Below are positions 1-5,645 of a DNA stretch of 11,372 bases, piece by piece. The notes beneath the pieces were generated by a model. That model had not been told where the DNA came from, searched no databases, and worked only from the letters and a program-made list of their open reading frames with translations. Every line of letters starts with the position of its first letter. The first letter of the stretch is position 1. A program made the position numbers and the translations under genes. The stretch comes from Anaerolineales bacterium (GTDB lineage Bacteria; Chloroflexota; Anaerolineae; Anaerolineales; DRMV01). Where the stretch lies: NCBI GenBank assembly GCA_015494815.1, contig WGAK01000054.1, positions 1 to 11,372 on the forward strand, read 5' to 3'.

Positions 1-114
1 GGAAATACGGCGGGGCTTGAGGACGACCTGGCTGTCCTTATCCACGGCGACGACGACGGCATAGTGCTTGTGGATATCGAAGGCGACAAAGCGGGTTGAA
101 GTTGAAGGAGACAT
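1..114 (-). CDS. IS110-family transposase/recombinase, N-terminal 38 residues (runs off left edge)
   Basis: The minus-strand ATG at 114-112 opens a frame that stays open to the window edge. It reads MSPSTSTRFVAFDIHKHYAV and continues with a second beta strand and the basic segment LKPRR. The pattern of a hydrophobic strand, then D-I-H-K, then a hydrophobic strand is the typical start of IS110-family DEDD (RuvC-like) recombinases. The Asp of DIHK (residue 13) would be the first catalytic acid. A GGAG ribosome-binding site lies 8 nt upstream (complement of 123-126), which supports this start. IS110 enzymes move small elements without classical inverted repeats and are guided by a bridge RNA encoded in a non-coding end of the element. 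Only the first tenth or so of the protein is visible, so intactness cannot be judged. Family assignment is good; IS110 versus IS1111 subgroup is undecided. Confidence 0.8.
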   Translation of the reverse strand, partial: MSPSTSTRFVAFDIHKHYAVVVAVDKDSQVVLKPRRIS

Positions 115-124
115 AGGCTATACT
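96..124 (+). promoter_or_regulatory. Possible sigma70-type promoter reading away from the IS110 gene
   Basis: TTGAAG (96-101) and TATACT (119-124) are separated by exactly 17 nt on the plus strand. A start near 131 would begin just before the first arm of the folded region at 139. The promoter overlaps the transposase start codon on the other strand, so it would drive an RNA divergent from the transposase. The match could be chance: the -35 matches consensus at four of six positions and the -10 at five of six. Confidence 0.4.
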
Positions 125-138
125 CCAGAGTAGGAAAT

Positions 139-354
139 GGGAGGGGCGTGGATTTTTGGGCCTGGAGGATACACACGGATACGGGCTCGCAGCCCAGACG
201 AAAGTCCACCGGGCGGCCAAGTAACCAGACGGGATGGCGGGGAGCAAGTCCCCGTCCCCATAGGCGAAGCGGGCCTGCCCAGATGCTCCAGCCCCGGCGG
301 CATCCCCGGTGGAAGGGTCCGATACCGAAAGGATACCACCGCCACGCCCCACCC
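139..354. ncRNA. Candidate structured RNA next to the IS110 gene (bridge RNA or independent ncRNA)
   Basis: No convincing protein is encoded here, but the stretch folds well. A closing stem pairs 139-151 with 342-354: GGGCGTGG-type arms of 9 bp, one A/A mismatch, then 3 more bp. Inside it, 158-167 pairs with 286-295 (3 bp, C/C mismatch, 6 bp). Further hairpins lie at 183-195 (5 bp, 3-nt loop), 197-206 (3 bp on a GAAA loop), 234-261 (10 bp with a 3-nt bulge) and 309-340. The region sits 25 nt upstream of the IS110 start codon, where many IS110 elements encode their bridge RNA; that RNA would be on the minus strand. The GAAA loop, a G-U pair in the 309-340 hairpin and the promoter at 96-124 favour a plus-strand transcript instead. 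I compared it mentally with RNase P RNA, tmRNA, SRP RNA and the common riboswitches and found no convincing match. Strand and exact ends are undecided. Confidence 0.4.
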
Positions 355-557
355 GTTACATTTTAGTAACCCCGCGTTCAGCGGACGCGGCTTGGCCGCG
401 CGCGAACGTGGGCAGATTTTCGGGCGAAAGTCATGCGCCAACCAGGGCCTGGGACAGCGACGCCGCGCCGCTGAGCCCCAATGTCAGTCCGTGGCCTCGC
501 GAACGAGGAGCATCGCCGTGTAGGCTACAACCGCCGAGGCCGCGGGAGCAGGCAAAC
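355..557. other. Intergenic stretch with hairpins, no gene recognised
   Basis: No codon structure or ribosome-binding site supports a gene here. Visible structures are an inverted repeat GTTAC/GTAAC at 355-370, a nested hairpin at 375-408 (CGTTC/GAACG around CGCGG/CCGCG), CCTCG-CGAA-CGAGG at 495-508, and an alternative pairing of 493-499 with 535-541. These could be the 3' part of a plus-strand RNA ending at the terminator at 558-591, or the end of the IS110 element plus ordinary spacer. The outer boundary of the IS element cannot be placed. Confidence 0.35.
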
Positions 558-591
558 AAAACGCTCCGGCGAGCACACCGGAGCGTTTTTT
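558..591. terminator. Strong bidirectional rho-independent terminator
   Basis: CGCTCCGG (562-569) pairs with CCGGAGCG (578-585), extended by AAAA/TTTT, with an 8-nt loop. On the plus strand six T follow (586-591). On the minus strand the hairpin is followed by TTTTGTTT. It lies 21 nt beyond the stop codon of the minus-strand cytochrome gene and so is its natural terminator. It would also stop any plus-strand RNA coming from the IS110 side. Confidence 0.85.
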
Positions 592-611
592 ATACCTGGG
601 CCCTCAAGGGC

Positions 612-1841
612 TCATCGGCCCAGCAGGATATCCAGGTGAATCTCGATGTCGGCCTGCCAGTCTTCTTCTTCAAGGTCCTCGACCATGTCATCGAGGGTCT
701 TCACCAGGCCCTCACCGGCGCCGGCTTCCTGCGCGGCCTGCAAAGCGGCCTGGAGGTGCGTTTCTACGCCGGCTTTATCGCCCGCTTTGAGGGCGTCGTA
801 AGCCATCTCCAGGTGTGAACGAACCGCGTCGGGGATGACCGTCGCCGTGTCGGCCAGGGTTAGACTGTTGAGGTATTTGGCCAGCAGTTCGAGGTCGGCG
901 TCGCTGACGGTGTTTTGGTCGAAGGCGGGCATTTCGCCCTCGGGCGCACCGTTGCGCACCTGAGCGATGATGCTCTGCACAGGCAAACCGACGATGATGG
1001 GGCCCTGGTTACCTTCATATTCGGCGCCGTGGCAGGCGAAACAACCCAACTGGGTGTAGAGTTGCTGGGCACGAGCCACCTCGTCCGAGGGCAACTGGCT
1101 GGCCTGCTGTTCCAGGTAGCGCTCGATGTCCTCGGCCACCTCATCAAGGTCGCCCTTCTCCACATCCTCCAGCAGTTCGTTGACGAAGGCCTTGTCCGCA
1201 TCCGACTGCGCGACCTCCAAGGCCTCGGTCAGTTCCTCCTTGGCCTTGTCGGCATCACCCGCCTTGGCCGCATCCATGGCCTTGTCCAACAACTCCGCCA
1301 AGGTCGGCGCACTCTCGGTGCCCAGATAGCGGGCAATGTCCTCGACGACTTCGTCAAGGTCGCCCTTCTCCACATCCTCCAGCAGTTCGTTGACGAAGGC
1401 CTTGTCTGCATCCGACTGCGCGACCTCCAGCGCCTCGGTCAGTTCCTCCTTGGCCTTGTCGGCATCACCCGCCTTGGCCGCATCCATGGCCTTGTCCAAC
1501 AACTCCGCCAAGGTCGGCGCACTCTCCGTGCCCAGATAGCGGGCAATGTCCTCAACGACCTCATCAAGGTCGCCCTTCTCCACATCCTCCAGCAGTTCGT
1601 TGACGAAGGCCTTGTCCGCATCCGACTGCGCGGCATCCAGAGCAGTCTGAAGCGCCTTCTGAGCGGCCTGAGCGTCGCCCGCCTTGGCGGCTTCCATGGC
1701 CTTGGTTAAGGCCTCGCTGTAGCCCATCTGCTCCGCGGGCACCGCCGACGGCGTGGGGGTCGCTTGCTTGCAAGCGCTCAGCCCCACCGCCAACACCAGG
1801 GCAAGCACCAATGCCACAACCAAAGTGCGTTTCTTCAACAT
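612..1841 (-). CDS. Lipoprotein with helical repeats and an inserted monoheme cytochrome c domain
   Basis: The product is 409 aa. Residues 1-24 are a lipoprotein signal: KKR, a hydrophobic core, then the lipobox LSAC with Cys24. A TPTPS linker follows. Residues about 38-247 are acidic alpha-helical repeats: a diverged copy, then two near-identical 70-residue units at 108-177 and 178-247. Residues 253-327 form a class I cytochrome c domain, with heme motif CFACH at 267-271 and the probable axial Met304 in GEMPAF. Residues 338-409 resemble another diverged repeat (AYDALKAGDKAG). The start at 1841 is chosen over an in-frame ATG at 1949 because it begins the signal peptide and has GAGGAG 9 nt upstream. 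The protein should be anchored on the outer face of the membrane and carry electrons; its partner is unknown. It is divergent from the kinase/regulator pair, which may control it, but this is inference. Confidence 0.85.
   Translation of the reverse strand: MLKKRTLVVALVLALVLAVGLSACKQATPTPSAVPAEQMGYSEALTKAMEAAKAGDAQAAQKALQTALDAAQSDADKAFVNELLEDVEKGDLDEVVEDIARYLGTESAPTLAELLDKAMDAAKAGDADKAKEELTEALEVAQSDADKAFVNELLEDVEKGDLDEVVEDIARYLGTESAPTLAELLDKAMDAAKAGDADKAKEELTEALEVAQSDADKAFVNELLEDVEKGDLDEVAEDIERYLEQQASQLPSDEVARAQQLYTQLGCFACHGAEYEGNQGPIIVGLPVQSIIAQVRNGAPEGEMPAFDQNTVSDADLELLAKYLNSLTLADTATVIPDAVRSHLEMAYDALKAGDKAGVETHLQAALQAAQEAGAGEGLVKTLDDMVEDLEEEDWQADIEIHLDILLGR
1126..1635. repeat. 210-bp tandem repeat inside the cytochrome lipoprotein gene
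   Basis: Units 1126-1335 and 1336-1545 differ at only a handful of bases. A third, partial copy runs from 1546 to about 1635 before it diverges. Each unit is 70 codons, so copy-number changes keep the frame. The near identity at DNA level, including third positions, points to recent duplication or gene conversion. It is a coding repeat, not a CRISPR: there are no short repeats with unique spacers. Confidence 0.9.
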
Positions 1842-1990
1842 AAGACCATTCTCCTCGGTGGCGAAAGTCGAAATCCCTGCTCCAGGGAGGTTCATTTGTA
1901 CTCTATCACGCCTTATGTGCGATATCCATTTCACGAGGGTCTGAAACACGCTACGGTTGTGTCAAAAAACTGTGCACCCCATTTAGGGGA

Positions 1991-2019
1991 CTTCTGCCGG
2001 GCGGGCTGTGCGCTATACT
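1991..2019 (+). promoter_or_regulatory. Possible promoter of the kinase/regulator pair
   Basis: TATACT at 2014-2019 is a good -10 box, but the sequence 16-17 nt upstream (around CTTCTG, 1991-1996) is a poor -35. The start would lie near 2026, about 30 nt before the kinase ATG. The 214-bp divergent gap (1842-2055) otherwise holds a small CCCC/GGGG hairpin at 1977-1989. I see no convincing promoter for the cytochrome gene in the other direction. A weak -35 would fit a promoter that needs an activator, but that is speculation. Confidence 0.35.
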
Positions 2020-2055
2020 TGGTCATAGAGGCAACCCTTTTTCGAGGTTAAGGCC

Positions 2056-3207
2056 ATGTGGCGCAATCTGATGCTCATTCTGCAGGGTACGATGGAACGC
2101 AAGAAGCCCGAACATTTGGAGGGCGTCGTGCGGCTGATGCGGCACCTGGAGTGGGCCCTGCCCTTGATGCTTTCCTTCATGGCTACCGCGGTAGAACTGC
2201 TGGAGCATCGCCTGGACAAGCAAGAACCCTGGACGGAGTCTTATTTTCTCGGCGAATTGGCCATCTTTGCCCTTGTCGGCCCGGTGCTGGTCTTTCTCGT
2301 GCTGGTGTTCACCACCCGCATTTTGCAATACTGGCAGCAGGCGATTCTGGAATTGCGGGAACTCAACCAGGAACTGGAAGACAAAGTGGCCGCCCGGACG
2401 CAGGAACTGGCCGAGAAGAACAAAGCCCTGGCCCGGGCCAACGCCGAATTGCGCGAACTGGACCAGTTGAAATCCGATTTCATCGCCCTGGTCTCCCACG
2501 AACTCATCACCCCGCTCACGACGATTAACGGGGGCCTGGAACTGTTGCTGTCCAGCCCTGGGGAGGTCCCGCCCACCGTGCAACACCGGCTGACCCTCCT
2601 GGCTCGCGAAACCAACCGCCTGACCCAACTGGTGCGGCGCATCCTGGAGGTCTCTCGCCTGGAAGCGGGGAAACTCAAACTGACCTTTGGTCCGGTGGCC
2701 CCGCGGCCCTTGTTGACTCGCGTGGCCGCCGCGCTGGATGCTCCCCAGCATCCCGTGCAGATGCACTTTGAAGGCCCCACCCCGCTTCTCTGGGGCGATG
2801 AACTTTATCTCGAAGAAATCCTGCGCAACCTTCTCCGCAACGCCCAGCAACACACCCCACCGCACACCCCCATCCAGGTGGCCGTCTTCCATCGGGAAGA
2901 AGAGGGCGCTCTGGAAATCACCATTACCGACTGGGGCCCGGGCATTCCTCCCGAGGTCCAGAAACACATCTTCAGCGCCTTCTACCAGGTTGTTCAGGGT
3001 GAACAGCGTCAGGCTTCGGGGTGGGGGTTGGGGCTCTACCTGGCCCGACGCCTGGCCGAATTGCACAACGGCCGACTATGGGTCGAAAGTCCGGTCTTTC
3101 CCGATGCCGAGCGTCCCGGCACGCGCTTTCACCTGGTGCTTCCCGTCCTCAACGAGGAAGAACCTTTTGAGGAGGAAACGCGCCATGTCGCGCCTGCTAA
3201 TCGTTGA
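2056..3207 (+). CDS. Membrane sensor histidine kinase with minimal extracytoplasmic region
   Basis: The product is 383 aa. Two membrane segments lie at about residues 33-50 and 66-86, joined by a loop of only about 15 residues, so there is no classical periplasmic sensor. Residues about 93-138 form a charged coiled coil. The HisKA domain follows, with phospho-accepting His148 in SHELITPL (consensus SHELRTPL, so Ile replaces the usual Arg). The ATPase domain has the N box around Asn262 (LLRNAQQH), the G1 box DWGPGIP (292-298), an F box (FSAFYQV) and the G2 box GWGLGLYLA (322-330). It should autophosphorylate and pass phosphate to the regulator encoded next, whose start it overlaps by 23 nt. 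The start at 2056 has GAGG 8 nt upstream. The stimulus is unknown; a membrane or cytoplasmic signal is more likely than an external ligand. Confidence 0.93.
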   Translation: MWRNLMLILQGTMERKKPEHLEGVVRLMRHLEWALPLMLSFMATAVELLEHRLDKQEPWTESYFLGELAIFALVGPVLVFLVLVFTTRILQYWQQAILELRELNQELEDKVAARTQELAEKNKALARANAELRELDQLKSDFIALVSHELITPLTTINGGLELLLSSPGEVPPTVQHRLTLLARETNRLTQLVRRILEVSRLEAGKLKLTFGPVAPRPLLTRVAAALDAPQHPVQMHFEGPTPLLWGDELYLEEILRNLLRNAQQHTPPHTPIQVAVFHREEEGALEITITDWGPGIPPEVQKHIFSAFYQVVQGEQRQASGWGLGLYLARRLAELHNGRLWVESPVFPDAERPGTRFHLVLPVLNEEEPFEEETRHVAPANR

Positions 3208-3907
3208 CGATGATGCCTCGCTGGTTGAATTATTGGAGAGTTATTTTGCCACCCAGGGATTCGAGGTCGTCACGGCCAGCAACGGCAAAGAAGGGCTACG
3301 GCGTTTCTATGAAAGCCGCCCCGACCTGGTCATTCTGGATGTCACCATGCCCCACATGGACGGTTGGGAGACCCTGCGGCGGCTGCGCGACCTTTCCGAT
3401 GTGCCGGTTATCATGCTCACCGTGCGCAATGAAGAAACCGATGTGCTGCGCGGCTTCACGCTGGGGGCCGATGATTATGTGACGAAGCCGTTTTCCTTTG
3501 CCGAGTTGGCTGCCCGGGTGAGGGCTGTACTCAGCCGCGCCGGGCCGCGCAATGGCCCTCATCAAGACATCCTCACCGCCGGCGACCTGCAGGTCAACCT
3601 GACCAGCCAGCGCGTCACCCGCAACGGCCAACCCATCGCCCTGACGCCCACCGAATTCAAATTGCTCGTCACGCTCATGAAGGCCCCGGGGCGGGTGTTC
3701 TCCCCCGAAGAAATTGTACACCAGGTCTGGGGGCCCCAATATGTGGACGAAGTAGGGTACGTGCGGCGTTACATCTGGTTTCTGCGGAAGAAGATTGAAC
3801 CCGACCCCGTCCACCCCCTCTACATCCGCAACGCTCGCGGCTTCGGTTATTATTTTCAGGCTCAAGACGCAGAAGAAAGCACAACCGGCCCCGGCGAGAC
3901 CTCCTGA
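3185..3907 (+). CDS. OmpR/PhoB-family response regulator
   Basis: The product is 240 aa, the normal length for the family. The receiver domain (residues 1-118) has the acidic pocket at Asp8-Asp10, phospho-acceptor Asp52 (LVILDVTMP), Thr79 and Lys101 (TKPF). The winged-helix DNA-binding domain (about 130-228) contains LTPTEFKLL and ends with the typical wing segment RGFGYYF. A strong GAGGAGG lies 9 nt before the ATG, inside the end of the kinase gene, and the two frames overlap by 23 nt, so kinase and regulator are translationally linked partners. It should bind DNA as a dimer on phosphorylation. Its targets cannot be read from the sequence; the divergent cytochrome gene is a candidate. The downstream 3908-4007 has GC-rich hairpins (3976-3991, and a weak one near 3927-3946) but no T-run, so no clear terminator. 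Confidence 0.95.
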   Translation: MSRLLIVDDDASLVELLESYFATQGFEVVTASNGKEGLRRFYESRPDLVILDVTMPHMDGWETLRRLRDLSDVPVIMLTVRNEETDVLRGFTLGADDYVTKPFSFAELAARVRAVLSRAGPRNGPHQDILTAGDLQVNLTSQRVTRNGQPIALTPTEFKLLVTLMKAPGRVFSPEEIVHQVWGPQYVDEVGYVRRYIWFLRKKIEPDPVHPLYIRNARGFGYYFQAQDAEESTTGPGETS

Positions 3908-4007
3908 GGCCGGCCATTTCGTATCTTTGCCTCCCCCGTGGGGCAAGCACAGGGGGAACCGGCCAGACACAAACCCCGGCCGAACGGCCGGAGGGCGCCC
4001 CGCGCCC

Positions 4008-4036
4008 TTGACATATCCCGCGGGGCCGGGTATAAC
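4008..4036 (+). promoter_or_regulatory. Consensus sigma70-type promoter of the arginine unit
   Basis: TTGACA (4008-4013, perfect) and TATAAC (4031-4036) are separated by 17 nt. Transcription should start at about 4041-4044, almost on the ATG of the leader ORF at 4044. No ArgR-type operator palindrome is recognisable around it, which fits control by attenuation further downstream. Confidence 0.85.
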
Positions 4037-4043
4037 AACGGCC

Positions 4044-4130
4044 ATGATGAACGCTTCCTTCTCGCGCGTGCGTCGCCCTCGTCGTCCGAACCGCCCCCAG
4101 CCGGGGTTGGGCGGGCGATGCGGCGCGTGA
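4044..4130 (+). CDS. Predicted arginine-rich leader peptide (28 aa) upstream of argG
   Basis: A short ORF from the ATG at 4044 (a second ATG follows at 4047) to TGA at 4128-4130. It contains seven Arg in 28 codons. Six of them fall in the ten-residue block RVRRPRRPNR (codons at 4065-4094), together with Pro; the last Arg is near the end. There is no Shine-Dalgarno sequence, but the predicted transcript start lies within 0-3 nt of the first ATG, so it could be translated as a leaderless mRNA. Position, arginine content, a terminator 22 nt after its stop and a biosynthetic arginine gene next are the usual marks of a leader peptide for ribosome-mediated attenuation. The peptide itself would have no other function. 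In high-GC DNA Arg and Pro codons are common, so chance enrichment is the main alternative. Confidence 0.6.
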   Translation: MMNASFSRVRRPRRPNRPQPGLGGRCGA

Positions 4131-4164
4131 CCGACGGCCGATAAGCGCATCCAGGCCCTTCCCC
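4091..4164 (+). promoter_or_regulatory. Predicted attenuator switch: leader hairpin versus antiterminator
   Basis: CCGCCC (4091-4096) can pair with GGGCGG (4109-4114) as an early hairpin inside the leader ORF. Alternatively GGGGTTGGGC (4103-4112) can pair with GCCCTTCCCC (4155-4164): 4 bp, two T/T mismatches, 4 bp. This would consume the 5' arm of the terminator. The two states share 4109-4112 and exclude each other. A ribosome stalled on the Arg codons at 4080-4094 would cover the 4091-4096 arm and favour the antiterminator; free translation to 4128 would let the terminator form. A further alternative pairing is 4063-4078 with 4111-4126. This is a model from inspection, without energy calculation. 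Confidence 0.5.
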
Positions 4165-4182
4165 GGAAGGGCCTTTTTCTTT
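4153..4182 (+). terminator. Rho-independent terminator between leader ORF and argG
   Basis: AGGCCCTTC (4153-4161) pairs with GAAGGGCCT (4166-4174) across a 4-nt loop, followed by a run of TTTTTCTTT ending at 4182. It lies downstream of the consensus promoter and 36 nt before the argG ATG, so it must be read through for argG expression. This makes it an attenuator rather than an end-of-operon terminator. Confidence 0.85.
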
Positions 4183-4218
4183 GCCCGCACCGATATCCCC
4201 CACCCGAAGGAGCGCCCC

Positions 4219-5484
4219 ATGTCCCCCGCAAAACCTACCCTCAAGAAGGTCGTATTGGCCTATTCCGGCGGTCTCGATACTTCCATCATCGTGCCCTGGC
4301 TCAAGGAAAACTACGGCTGCGAAGTGGTGGCCTTCACCGCAGACCTGGGCCAGGGGGAGGAACTGGACGGCCTGGAAGAGAAGGCCCTGGCCAGCGGCGC
4401 CAGCCAGTTCGTCCTCAAAGACCTGCGCGAAGAGTTCGCGTCGGACTACCTCTTCCGCCTGCTGCGCAGCGGCGCGGTGTACGAGCGCAAATACCTGCTG
4501 GGCACGGCCATCGCCCGCCCCCTCATCGCCAAATACCAGGTGGACATCGCCCACCAGGTGGGCGCGGACGCGGTGGCCCACGGCGCCACGGGCAAAGGCA
4601 ACGACCAGGTGCGCTTCGAACTCACCTACATGGCCCTGGACCCCCGGCTCAAGGTCATCGCGCCCTGGCGCGAATGGCACATCCGCTCCCGCCTGGACGC
4701 GCTGGAATACGCCCGGGCCAAGGGCGTGCCGGTGACCGCCACCGAGAAAACCATCTACAGCCGCGACAGCAACCTGTGGCACCTCTCCCACGAGGGCGGC
4801 CCCTTGGAGGACCCGTGGCACGAGCCCGACGAGTCGGTCTGGCTGCGCACGGTGTCGCCGCTGAACGCGCCCGACGAGCCCGAATATGTGGAAATCGAGT
4901 TCGAGAGCGGCACCCCCGTGGCCGTGAACGGCCGACGCCTGAGCCCGGCCAAACTGGTCGAGTACCTCAACGCCTTGGGCAGCGCCCACGGCATTGGCCG
5001 GGTGGACATGGTGGAAAACCGCCTGGTGGGCATGAAGTCGCGCGGGCTGTACGAGACCCCCGGCGGCACCATCCTGGCCGTGGCCCACAAGGAGTTGGAA
5101 TCCCTGGTGCTGGACCACGCGACCATGCACTTCAAGGACATGGTGGCCCTCAAATACGCGGAGTTGGTCTACCAGGGCCTGTGGTTCAGCCCTCTGCGGG
5201 AGGCCCTGGACGCGTTCATTGACAACACCCAGGGCCCGGTGACCGGCGTGGTGCGGCTCAAACTGTACAAGGGCAACATCATCCCCGCCGGGCGCCAAAG
5301 CCCCTTCAGCCTCTATCGAGAGGACTTTGCCACCTTTGGCTACGACGATGTGTACGACCAGTCCGACGCGCAGGGCTTCATCCGGCTGTTCGGCCTGCCC
5401 CTCAAGGTGCGGGCCCTGAACCAACTGCCCGTGGCCGGGCTCGACATGCCCAAGCCCGACTACTCGCGCTTCAAGCGCGATTGA
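4219..5484 (+). CDS. argG: Argininosuccinate synthase
   Basis: The product is 421 aa, close to the usual 400-420. It joins citrulline and aspartate using ATP to give argininosuccinate, the penultimate step of arginine synthesis, in the cytoplasm. The N-type ATP-pyrophosphatase loop is AYSGGLDTS (14-22). Further family landmarks are GATGKGNDQVRFE (122-134), YSRDSNLWHLSHEGG (180-194) and, later, VENRLVGMKSRGLYETPGG. The start at 4219 has AAGGAG 6 nt upstream. It is the first structural gene after the leader/attenuator and is followed 64 nt later by argH. The protein looks complete, with no missing catalytic block. Confidence 0.98.
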   Translation: MSPAKPTLKKVVLAYSGGLDTSIIVPWLKENYGCEVVAFTADLGQGEELDGLEEKALASGASQFVLKDLREEFASDYLFRLLRSGAVYERKYLLGTAIARPLIAKYQVDIAHQVGADAVAHGATGKGNDQVRFELTYMALDPRLKVIAPWREWHIRSRLDALEYARAKGVPVTATEKTIYSRDSNLWHLSHEGGPLEDPWHEPDESVWLRTVSPLNAPDEPEYVEIEFESGTPVAVNGRRLSPAKLVEYLNALGSAHGIGRVDMVENRLVGMKSRGLYETPGGTILAVAHKELESLVLDHATMHFKDMVALKYAELVYQGLWFSPLREALDAFIDNTQGPVTGVVRLKLYKGNIIPAGRQSPFSLYREDFATFGYDDVYDQSDAQGFIRLFGLPLKVRALNQLPVAGLDMPKPDYSRFKRD

Positions 5485-5494
5485 GGGCGGATGG

Positions 5495-5645
5495 GCGAAT
5501 GAGCGAATCTGCGAATGAACGAATCTGCGGACTTGCGGATGGTGCGTGATGAGTGAAGAACAACAACGGCCAGCCGCCGGCGGCCAACCACCGACCTCCA
5601 ACCACCAACCTCCAGCCGCCGGGCGTCAATCCCCGACCTCCCACA
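5495..5645. repeat. Short strand-biased repeats across the argG-argH junction
   Basis: Positions 5495-5545 are made of variants of a short unit; CGAATCTGCG occurs exactly at 5504-5513 and 5520-5529, 16 nt apart. From about 5567 to 5645 the sequence changes to pyrimidine/A-rich units such as CCAACCACC and ACCTCCA, repeated imperfectly. The second block is translated as the N-terminal tail of ArgH. Such low-complexity repeats look like intergenic filler that has expanded into the gene. Confidence 0.65.

Noticed and set aside
38..523. Several open frames on both strands in the left intergenic region
   Set aside because: They are short, mutually overlapping, Arg/Pro-rich translations of GC-rich DNA without ribosome-binding sites. 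The only convincing frame there is the IS110 N-terminus at 1-114.
139..557. RNase P RNA, tmRNA, SRP RNA or a known riboswitch
   Set aside because: GAAAGTCC at 200-207 recalls the first conserved box of RNase P RNA, but the other conserved boxes (ACAGAA followed by GGCTTA, and the central AC-rich segment) are missing. No tmRNA acceptor end, SRP domain IV loop or riboswitch core was recognised.
1126..1635. CRISPR array
   Set aside because: The units are 210 bp, contiguous and coding. There are no 25-40 bp repeats separated by unique spacers anywhere in the window.
915..1709. Plus-strand open frame with internal repeats
   Set aside because: Its repeats are only the complement of the 210-bp coding repeats of the cytochrome lipoprotein, which has signal peptide, lipobox and heme motif on the other strand.
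1842..1949. N-terminal extension of the cytochrome lipoprotein starting at 1949
   Set aside because: The extension would place 36 residues before an obvious lipoprotein signal peptide. The ATG at 1841 has its own GAGGAG at good spacing.
2023..3066. Minus-strand open frame opposite the histidine kinase
   Set aside because: The kinase frame has all catalytic boxes. The antisense translation is Gln/Gly/Phe-rich and has no ribosome-binding site or domain.
5546..5548. GTG at 5546 as the argH start
   Set aside because: It is immediately followed by an in-frame ATG at 5549. The ribosome-binding context is equally weak for both, so the ATG is preferred.
3862..5601. A long minus-strand open frame (over 570 codons) opposite argG
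   Set aside because: It lies antisense to a clearly functional argG. The open frame follows from the high-GC third positions of argG, and its translation is low-complexity His/Gly/Val/Gln-rich without recognisable motifs.
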